A stretch of DNA of 19,980 nt from positions 1 to 19,980 of the forward strand of contig JBFWVT010000088.1 of NCBI GenBank assembly GCA_050246595.1, written 5' to 3'. Position 1 is the stretch's first letter, and the number at the start of each line of letters is the position of its first letter. Positions 9,617-16,035 of the stretch are shown in pieces. Position numbers and translations under genes: made by a program. Source of the stretch: DATARH01 sp050246595. Lineage in GTDB: Bacteria; Pseudomonadota; Alphaproteobacteria; ATCC43930; CGMCC-115725. A model generated the notes under the pieces. The model was not told where the DNA came from and did no database searches. It saw nothing but the letters and a program-made list of their open reading frames with translations.

Positions 9617-11293
9617 CTAATGGCGATGCCCGGCCGCCGCCGGAGCGCCGTGCCCATCGGCTTCCGGCGCAATGACCGGCGGCTCCTCGAAACTGTGGAA
9701 CGGCGGCGGCGAGGGCAGGGTCCATTCCAGCGTCGTCGCGCCTTCGCCCCAGTAATTCGCGCCGACCCTTCTGCCGTAGAGCAGCGTGTGAAACACGATG
9801 AAGACGAAGAACAGGGTTGAGGCGTAAGAGATGAACGCGCCGATCGACGAGACCATGTTCCACCCGGCGAACGCGTCGGGATAGTCGGCGATGCGCCGCG
9901 GCATGCCGGCGAGGCCAAGAAAGTGCTGCGGGAAGAACGCCAGATTGACGCCGATGAACGTCGTCCAGAAATGGATCTTGCCGAACGTCTCGTTGTACTG
10001 ACGCCCCGACATCTTGCCGATCCAGTAATAGAACGCGGCGAACAGCGCGAACACTGCGCCGAGCGACAGCACGTAGTGGAAATGCGCGATGACGTAGTAG
10101 GTGTTGTGCAGCGCGAAATCGACGCCGGCATTGGCCAGCACGACGCCGGTAACGCCGCCGATCGTGAACAGAAAAATAAAGCCGATCGCCCATAGCATCG
10201 GCGTCTTGAACTCGATCGAGCCTCCATACATCGTCGCGATCCAAGAGAAGATCTTCACGCCGGTAGGCACCGCGATGATCATCGTCGCGGCCGTGAAATA
10301 GGCGCGGGTATCGACCGAGATGCCGGTCGTGAACATATGATGCGCCCACACGACAAACCCGATGACACCGATCGCAACCATCGCATAGGCCATGCCGAGA
10401 TAGCCGAATACCGGCTTTTTCGAGAAGGTCGCAACGATGTGCGAGATCATGCCGAATGGCGGCAGGATCATGATGTAGACCTCGGGATGCCCAAAGAACC
10501 AGAACAGGTGCAGAAACAGCAGCGGGTCGCCGCCGCCGGCCGGGTCGAAGAACGTCGTCCCGAAATTGCGGTCGGTCAGCAGCATCGTGATCGCGCCGGC
10601 CAGCACCGGCAACGCCAACAGCAGCAGAAACGCGGTGATCAGCACCGCCCACACGAACAGCGGCATCCGGTGCAGCGTCATACCCGGCGCGCGCATGTTG
10701 AAAATCGTCGTGATGAAATTGATCGAACTCATGATCGACGACGCGCCCGCCAGATGCAGCGACAGGATCACCATGTCGATCGACGGACCGGGATGACCGG
10801 ATGGGCTGGCCCCGGACAGCGGCGGGTAGACCGTCCAGCCGACCCCCGCCCCGGCGCCGTTCACGCCCTGACCGCCGCCGACGAACAGCGAGCCGACCAG
10901 CAGCGCAAAAGACGGGATCAGCAGCCAGAAGCTGACATTGTTCATGCGCGGGAAGGCCATGTCGGGCGCACCGATCATCAGCGGCACGAACCAGTTGCCA
11001 AACCCGCCAAACGTCGCCGGCATGACGACGAAGAACACCATGATCAGGCCGTGCGCCGTGATCAGCACGTTGTAGACCTGATGATCGGTGATCACTTCGG
11101 CGCCCGGAGTCATCAGTTGAGCGCGCATGATCACCGACATCGCGCCGCCGATCAGCCCCGCGATGATCGCGAAGATGATGTAGAGCGTGCCGATGTCCTT
11201 GTGGTTCGTCGAAAACAGCCAGCGCGCGACGAAACCCGGCCGGTGATCGGCGTGCTCGGCGTGGCCGGCGGCGTGAGTATCGTGGTAACTCAT
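9617..11293 (-). CDS. coxA: Cytochrome c oxidase subunit I (aa3 type)
   Basis: 558-residue catalytic subunit: it reduces O2 to water at the heme a3-CuB centre and pumps protons. Ligands are intact: His81 and His406 (heme a), His269, His318 and His319 (CuB), Tyr273 (cross-linked Tyr) and His404 (heme a3). Glu271, Asp111, Asn118 and Asn119 of the D pathway and Lys347 of the K pathway are present, which marks an A1-type enzyme. One odd residue: the HDTYY motif, whose Asp is a Mg/Mn ligand (Asp404 in Paracoccus), reads HNTYY here (His396-Asn397). Both tails are His-rich (HDTHAAGHAEHADH at the front, GHRH at the end). The ATG at 11293 has AGAGG seven bases upstream, and it follows coxB by 16 bases. 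Confidence 0.99.
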   Translation of the reverse strand: MSYHDTHAAGHAEHADHRPGFVARWLFSTNHKDIGTLYIIFAIIAGLIGGAMSVIMRAQLMTPGAEVITDHQVYNVLITAHGLIMVFFVVMPATFGGFGNWFVPLMIGAPDMAFPRMNNVSFWLLIPSFALLVGSLFVGGGQGVNGAGAGVGWTVYPPLSGASPSGHPGPSIDMVILSLHLAGASSIMSSINFITTIFNMRAPGMTLHRMPLFVWAVLITAFLLLLALPVLAGAITMLLTDRNFGTTFFDPAGGGDPLLFLHLFWFFGHPEVYIMILPPFGMISHIVATFSKKPVFGYLGMAYAMVAIGVIGFVVWAHHMFTTGISVDTRAYFTAATMIIAVPTGVKIFSWIATMYGGSIEFKTPMLWAIGFIFLFTIGGVTGVVLANAGVDFALHNTYYVIAHFHYVLSLGAVFALFAAFYYWIGKMSGRQYNETFGKIHFWTTFIGVNLAFFPQHFLGLAGMPRRIADYPDAFAGWNMVSSIGAFISYASTLFFVFIVFHTLLYGRRVGANYWGEGATTLEWTLPSPPPFHSFEEPPVIAPEADGHGAPAAAGHRH

Positions 11294-11309
11294 CTTGGGC
11301 CTCTGGCTG

Positions 11310-12206
11310 TCAGTTCGCGGCCGCGGCGGCGGCGGCGACCGTGGTCGGCTGCGTTTCTTCTCCGGCAGGCGCGCCCGCGGCGAAGCGCTGCCTCGCCTCG
11401 ACGAGCCACCGTTCGAATTCGGGTTTGGAAACCGCCACGACCTTGATCGGCATGTATGCGTGATTGATGCCGCAGATCTGGTTGCATTGGCCGTAGAAGG
11501 TGCCCGGATTCTCGACCCGCATCCAGGTCTCGTTGACGCGGCCGGGATACGCGTAGAACTGGATGCCGAAACTCGGGATGAACCAGCTGTGCATCACATC
11601 GACCCCGGTGACGAGCACGCGGATATTGGTGTCGATCGGAACCACGAGCGGATTGTCGACATCGAGCAGCCGTTTGTCGCCGGGTTTCAGATCGCTCGCC
11701 TGGATCAGGTTGCTGGCGAAGCTGAAATCGCCCTGATCGGGGTACGAATAAGTCCAGAACCATTGGTTCCCGACGACCCTGACCGTCATCTCAGCCTCCG
11801 GAACCCGATCCATGAAATACATCAGCCGGAATGACGGGATCGCGATGATGACCAGGATCAGCACCGGCACCACGGTCCACAGAACCTCGATGACCGTATT
11901 GTGCGCGGTGCGAGTCGGCACCGGGTTGCGGCTGGCGCGGAAGCGCACGATCACGTAGAGCAGCAGCGCCAGAACGAAGGCGCTGATCGCGAAAATGATG
12001 ATCAGCAGCAGGTTGTGCAGACCGTCGATTGCCGCCTGCACCGGCGTCGCCGGAGGCTGCATTCCGAGCTGCCAGTTATACGGTTCCGCCGCCCAGCCGA
12101 GGGCCGGCAGGCCCGCCAGCAGGATCGCGGACAACCCGGTAATGAGGCAGGTCCGCAGCGCCGACCCCGGCGTGCGCCGCCTGAAATACCCCGTCAACAG
12201 AACCAT
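11310..12206 (-). CDS. coxB: Cytochrome c oxidase subunit II (CuA)
   Basis: 298-residue subunit that takes electrons from cytochrome c through a dinuclear CuA centre. A signal peptide (TCLITGLSAILLAGLPALGWA) precedes two membrane helices, then the periplasmic cupredoxin domain with NQWFWTYSYP and MHSWFIPSFG. The CuA loop is GQCNQICGINHAYMPI: Cys241, Cys245, His249 and Met252 are all present. The usual Glu between the two cysteines, which links CuA to the Mg/Mn site, is Gln243 here. The C-terminal tail is poly-Ala. The ATG at 12206 begins the signal peptide; the longer open frame to 12542 is only readthrough of the promoter region. It is the first gene of the oxidase operon. Confidence 0.98.
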   Translation of the reverse strand: MVLLTGYFRRRTPGSALRTCLITGLSAILLAGLPALGWAAEPYNWQLGMQPPATPVQAAIDGLHNLLLIIIFAISAFVLALLLYVIVRFRASRNPVPTRTAHNTVIEVLWTVVPVLILVIIAIPSFRLMYFMDRVPEAEMTVRVVGNQWFWTYSYPDQGDFSFASNLIQASDLKPGDKRLLDVDNPLVVPIDTNIRVLVTGVDVMHSWFIPSFGIQFYAYPGRVNETWMRVENPGTFYGQCNQICGINHAYMPIKVVAVSKPEFERWLVEARQRFAAGAPAGEETQPTTVAAAAAAAN

Positions 12207-12390
12207 TTCCTTGCCGCCTCTCTTCGACGAGGACGCTCCCGCGTGGTAATGTCGCCGGCCGAGAGGGACATCGTGTTCGCCGAAGCCGCCCTTCGAGCGA
12301 TCCCTTTCGGGGCGCCGATTGGCGGACCGCCCGGCCGAGCCGCGCCGCCGTTCTTCCGTACAGCCCTCGCAGCGGCGGCAACCGCGGGGG

Positions 12391-12420
12391 ACCGTACACC
12401 AAAGCTTTACGAACCGACAA
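12391..12420 (-). promoter_or_regulatory. Candidate coxB operon promoter
   Basis: Minus-strand TTGTCG (12420-12415), then 18 bases, then TACGGT (12396-12391). The -10 element is weak (three of six matches), which would suit a promoter that needs an activator. The tandem repeat at 12443-12481 would then lie about 60-95 bases upstream of the start of transcription. Confidence 0.3.
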
Positions 12421-12442
12421 CTCGGGCGGGCGTCGGCGCGGC

Positions 12443-12481
12443 CCCGCATTTTGTCGCAAGCGCCCGCATTCTGTTGCAAGC
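12443..12481. promoter_or_regulatory. Tandem 19-bp direct repeat, putative activator site for coxB
   Basis: CCCGCATTTTGTCGCAAGC (12443-12461) and CCCGCATTCTGTTGCAAGC (12463-12481) match at 17 of 19 positions and start exactly 20 bases apart, about two helical turns. The core CATTTTGTCGC fits the right-hand part of the RegR/RegA-type redox response regulator site as I recall it (CRTTNNGNCGC); the left part fits poorly. Two same-face sites upstream of an oxidase operon suggest control by oxygen or redox state, but the factor is inferred. Confidence 0.5.
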
Positions 12482-12517
12482 AACGGCGTCCGCCGGCCGC
12501 GTCGGACCGGTGCGCCT

Positions 12518-12547
12518 TTGTCCGACGGCCCGGAACAACCATATCTG
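12518..12547 (+). promoter_or_regulatory. Candidate tldD promoter
   Basis: TTGTCC (12518-12523), an 18-base spacer and TATCTG (12542-12547) give a plausible housekeeping promoter. Transcription would start near 12554, about 35 bases before the tldD ATG. Confidence 0.4.
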
Positions 12548-12588
12548 ACGGGAATTATCGAAGCCGACAGCCTGAAGCGGAGCCGCTC

Positions 12589-14022
12589 ATGTCCAATCTC
12601 GCCGTCACCGACGACCTGTTTTTCGCACGCACCGGCATGGATTCGGAACGCGTCGAGCGGCTTGTCGGCGAGGCGCTCGCGGGTATGGACGATGGCGAGC
12701 TGTTTTTCGAGTACAGCCAGTCGGAGAGCGTTGCGCTCGATGACGGAAGGATCAAGAGCGCCTCGTTCGACACGACGCAGGGTTTCGGGCTGCGTGCGGT
12801 GGCCGGCGAGGCGGCCGGCTACGCGCATGCCTCCGAACTCTCCGAGGCGGCGATCCGGCGCGCCGCAACGGCGGTGCGCGCGGTCGCGAGCGGACATGCC
12901 GGCACGCTCGCCGAACCGCCCGCCGGCACCAACCGCGCGCTATACACCGATCTGAACCCGCTCGGCATGGTCGATCTGGCCGCCAAGACGCGCCTGTTGA
13001 CCGAGATCGACGCCTATGCCCGCGGGCGCGATCCGCGTGTCAAGCAGGTCATGGCCTCGCTCTCCGGCGTCTGGCAGGCGGTGCAGATCATCCGTCCGGA
13101 CGGACGGCGGGCCGCCGACATCAGACCGCTGGTGCGGCTCAACGTGGCGGTGGTTGTCGGCGAGGGCGACCGCATGGAAACCGGCTCGCACGGGGCCGGC
13201 GGACGCGTGTCCTACGAGTATTATCTCGATCCGGCGAACTGGAAGGCGCAGGTCGACGAGGCGCTGCGCCAGGCGCTCGTCAATCTCGGCTCGGTGCCGG
13301 CGCCGGCCGGCGAGATGACCGTCGTGCTCGGACCGGGCTGGCCCGGCGTCATGCTGCACGAAGCCGTCGGACACGGGCTCGAAGGCGATTTCAACCGCAA
13401 GCAGACCTCGACCTTCTCCGGCATGATCGGCCAGCGCGTCGCGGCACAAGGCGTCACCGTCGTCGATGACGGCACCCTGCCCGACCGGCGCGGCTCCTTG
13501 ACGATCGACGACGAGGGCACGCCGTCCGGCTGCACGGTGCTGATCGAGGACGGCATCCTGAAGGGCTACATGCAGGACCGGCTCAACGCCCGTCTGATGG
13601 GCGCCGCCCCGACCGGCAACGGCCGCCGCGAGAGCTTTGCCCATGCGCCGATGCCGCGCATGACCAACACCTACATGCTGGCCGGGAAGCAGGACCCGCA
13701 GGAGATCATCGCCTCGGTCAAACGCGGGGTTTACGCGGTCAATTTCGGCGGCGGCAGCGTCGATATCACCTCCGGCAAATTCGTGTTCTCCGCCTCCGAG
13801 GCCTACCTGATCGAGGACGGCAAAATCGGGCCGGCGGTCAAGGGCGCGACCTTGATCGGCAACGGCCCGGATGCGATGACCAAGGTCACGATGATCGGCA
13901 ACGATCTGAAGCTCGATGACGGGGTCGGCACCTGCGGCAAGGACGGGCAGGGCGTGCCGGTCGGGGTCGGCCAACCGACCTTGCGCATGGACGGGCTGAC
14001 CGTCGGCGGCACGGCGGCATAG
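12589..14022 (+). CDS. tldD: Metalloprotease TldD
   Basis: 477-residue TldD/PmbA-family protease. With TldE (PmbA) it forms a heterodimeric zinc peptidase that degrades unfolded short peptides; in E. coli it also matures microcin B17 and degrades the CcdA antitoxin. The zinc motif HEAVGHGLEGD (His257, Glu258, His262) is intact, as is the C-terminal GTCGKDGQGVPVGVGQP segment with Cys449, the third metal ligand in TldD. FEYSQSESVALDDGRIK and TTQGFGLRAV match the N-terminal domain. The ATG at 12589 has GCGGAG seven bases upstream. Length is typical. Its place divergent from coxB is common in alphaproteobacteria. The partner pmbA is not in the window. Confidence 0.97.
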   Translation: MSNLAVTDDLFFARTGMDSERVERLVGEALAGMDDGELFFEYSQSESVALDDGRIKSASFDTTQGFGLRAVAGEAAGYAHASELSEAAIRRAATAVRAVASGHAGTLAEPPAGTNRALYTDLNPLGMVDLAAKTRLLTEIDAYARGRDPRVKQVMASLSGVWQAVQIIRPDGRRAADIRPLVRLNVAVVVGEGDRMETGSHGAGGRVSYEYYLDPANWKAQVDEALRQALVNLGSVPAPAGEMTVVLGPGWPGVMLHEAVGHGLEGDFNRKQTSTFSGMIGQRVAAQGVTVVDDGTLPDRRGSLTIDDEGTPSGCTVLIEDGILKGYMQDRLNARLMGAAPTGNGRRESFAHAPMPRMTNTYMLAGKQDPQEIIASVKRGVYAVNFGGGSVDITSGKFVFSASEAYLIEDGKIGPAVKGATLIGNGPDAMTKVTMIGNDLKLDDGVGTCGKDGQGVPVGVGQPTLRMDGLTVGGTAA

Positions 14023-14023
14023 C

Positions 14024-14051
14024 CCCCCGGCGGTCGGGCAGTTATCGGGGG
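14024..14051 (+). terminator. Weak hairpin after tldD
   Basis: CCCCCG (14024-14029) pairs with CGGGGG (14046-14051) across a 16-base loop, two bases after the tldD stop. No T-run follows, so this would be at best a factor-dependent or weak terminator. Confidence 0.25.
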
Positions 14052-14173
14052 CTGGGAGGGTTGCGCAGGTGCGGTCCCGCCGGGAATTCTCATCCAGGGC
14101 GTTGTCGGTGAGCGGAAGAATCAGGCTGTCCTAGCCGTTCTCCTCGGTTTCTGGAACGAGCCGCACAATTGAA

Positions 14174-15964
14174 ATGACAGAATCGATCGGGATTGCCGTT
14201 CCGGCCGTTCGCCTGGCAGTGCGCGCGTCTACGCTCGCTCGTGTTCTTCAGTGGCTTGCGCTGCTGACCATCCTGCTCGGAGCGGCTCGCATCGTCGCAA
14301 CTTATCCTGCCATTTCGATCACTTTCGACGAGCCGGCACATATCGCGGCCGGCATGCAGCTCCTCGACCGGGACAAGTTCACCTATGAACGGCTGCATCC
14401 GCCGCTGGCGCGGGTCGCGGCCGCGCTCGGTCCCTATATCGCGGGCTATCGCTCCCAGAATGGGCTCGATATGTGGAGCGAAGGGCGGCGCCTGTTCTAT
14501 ACCGCCGGGCATCCTGATTATGTGATGCTGACGCTGGCGCGGCTCGGAATTCTGCCGTTCTTCCTCGCCTCCCTGGTGCTGGTATGGCTCTGGACCGACC
14601 GTTACGTCGGTGCGGTCGAGGGGGCGCTCGCAGTGATCGCGCTCGGCAATCTGCCGCTGTTGCTCGCCCATTCCGGTCTGGCGACAACCGACGTGCCGTT
14701 CGCTGCGACATTCACTGCGGCCTTTTTCGCATTTCTGTTGTGGCTGGACCATCCTTCGACAGTGCGCGGTCTATTGCTGGGTGCGACCGTTGCGCTTGCG
14801 GTGTGCACAAAACTGTCGGCGCTGCTCTTCTTACCGGCGGCGTGCGGCCCGGTACTCGCCCATCGCTGGCTTTGCAGCGGGCGTGACTGGCACCCCGGCC
14901 ATCTTTTCGCCTCCTGGCGCGGTCTGCTCGCCGGGAGCGCGGCTTTTCTGCTGGTTGTCTGGGTGGTTTACGGCTGCAACGCCGATCCGCTGTACGGAAT
15001 TGTCAATCTGGCCGGCGGCATCGGCGAGCTGCTCACTCTCGCTGATCGCGGCCAGCCGTCGTTTTTTCTCGGCAAACTTGACCTGGACGGCGATTGGGCG
15101 TTCTTCCCGGTCCTGATCCTGGTGAGATCGCCGATCCCGTTTCTGATCGCTGTCGGTATCGGGGCGGTGGTCCTGATCCGCCGCTATCGCTGGGATTGGC
15201 GGCAGATGGCGCCGCTGCTTGGGGCGGCGGGATTGATTGCCAGCGTCCTGCCCTCGACGGTCAATCTGGGTCTTCGGCATCTGCTGCCGGCATTCCCGCT
15301 TCTGGCGATCGTCGCGGCGATCGGGCTTGGCCGCCTGCTCGCCCCGCCCCTGCTGCCGCGCCGCGCCGTGCTAGCCGGTTTGCTGCTGGTCTGGCAAACC
15401 GCCGAGGCGGCTGTCGCAACGCCGGATTACCTGGCGTACTTCAACCAGCTCGCGCTCGGCGAACCGGAGCAAATTGTGACCGATTCCGACCTCGACTGGG
15501 GCCATGACGTCGACCGGTTGGCCGCGGCCCTGAAACAGCATCGCATCGACCGGCTGCACCTTGCGCTGCACACGAGCGCCGATTTGCGGCTGCACGGTCT
15601 GCCGTCGTTCGAGGTGCTGTTTCCCGGCCGCCCGGCCGCCGGCTGGGTTGCGATCAGCGAGCAGATGCACGCGTTCTATTGCGCCGGCTATCGCTGGCTC
15701 GACGCCTATGAACCGGTTGCCCGTGTCGGCGCCTCGATCCGCCTCTACTACGTGCCGGGTCCGGCGCCGCCGGCCGACCCGGATGTGATACGCCGTTTCA
15801 ATTGGAACTGGTACGCGCCGCTGCCCTGCTCCCCGGAGACTATCTCCCGCCGGAACAGCCTGCCTGCTTCGAATGAAGCATTGCGCAGCCATGCGCGACC
15901 GTATCCCGATAACCCCGCTCAAATACCCGCGGTGCGGGCGGGCATGCGGTCCTTGGACCCATGA
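14174..15964 (+). CDS. GT-C fold membrane glycosyltransferase (PMT/ArnT/GT39-like)
   Basis: 596-residue polytopic protein resembling the dolichyl-phosphate-mannose mannosyltransferase group. The first periplasmic loop has the metal/donor acidic motif ITFDEPAHIAAG (Asp52-Glu53) and RLHPPLARV, and the second acidic site TTDVP (Asp173) lies after the third helix. GLRHLLPAFP and DSDLDWGHDVDRL occur in many bacterial members. Such enzymes move a sugar from a polyprenyl-phosphate carrier to a lipid, glycan or protein in the periplasm; donor and acceptor are unknown here. About ten membrane helices are visible. The ATG at 14174 lacks a clear ribosome site, so the start is less certain. The last 40 or so residues (from about PCSPETISRRNS) do not look like the family. 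The stop overlaps an ATG of the next frame (ATGA at 15961). Confidence 0.83.
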   Translation: MTESIGIAVPAVRLAVRASTLARVLQWLALLTILLGAARIVATYPAISITFDEPAHIAAGMQLLDRDKFTYERLHPPLARVAAALGPYIAGYRSQNGLDMWSEGRRLFYTAGHPDYVMLTLARLGILPFFLASLVLVWLWTDRYVGAVEGALAVIALGNLPLLLAHSGLATTDVPFAATFTAAFFAFLLWLDHPSTVRGLLLGATVALAVCTKLSALLFLPAACGPVLAHRWLCSGRDWHPGHLFASWRGLLAGSAAFLLVVWVVYGCNADPLYGIVNLAGGIGELLTLADRGQPSFFLGKLDLDGDWAFFPVLILVRSPIPFLIAVGIGAVVLIRRYRWDWRQMAPLLGAAGLIASVLPSTVNLGLRHLLPAFPLLAIVAAIGLGRLLAPPLLPRRAVLAGLLLVWQTAEAAVATPDYLAYFNQLALGEPEQIVTDSDLDWGHDVDRLAAALKQHRIDRLHLALHTSADLRLHGLPSFEVLFPGRPAAGWVAISEQMHAFYCAGYRWLDAYEPVARVGASIRLYYVPGPAPPADPDVIRRFNWNWYAPLPCSPETISRRNSLPASNEALRSHARPYPDNPAQIPAVRAGMRSLDP

Positions 15965-16035
15965 CGCATCCTGCGGCATACCGCCGCGAAACACCGCGCC
16001 CCGGCGCAGGCAATTCTCCAGGATACCGCTCGATC

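Larger units (their letters stand above)
12207..12588. other. Divergent intergenic region between coxB and tldD
   Basis: A 382-bp region without a supportable gene. Open frames that cross it in several phases are GC-driven extensions of coxB and tldD and lack family resemblance. It contains a 19-bp tandem repeat (12443-12481), a candidate minus-strand promoter for coxB (12391-12420) and a candidate plus-strand promoter for tldD (12518-12547). About 185 bases separate the coxB promoter candidate from the coxB start, a long leader in which I see no known riboswitch. Confidence 0.75.

Noticed and set aside
10337..11446. Plus-strand 369-codon open frame opposite coxA and coxB
   Set aside because: Same antisense pattern; extreme His/Arg/Asp/Gln content and no ribosome site.
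12940..13974. Minus-strand 344-codon open frame opposite tldD
   Set aside because: tldD is unmistakable here and the antisense protein is low-complexity.
12589..14022. A functional link between TldD (which degrades the CcdA antitoxin in E. coli) and the toxin-antitoxin pair at 5.2-5.8 kb
   Set aside because: The genes are 7 kb apart, on different strands, and the antitoxin is not CcdA-like; tldD beside coxB is a common alphaproteobacterial arrangement unrelated to toxins.
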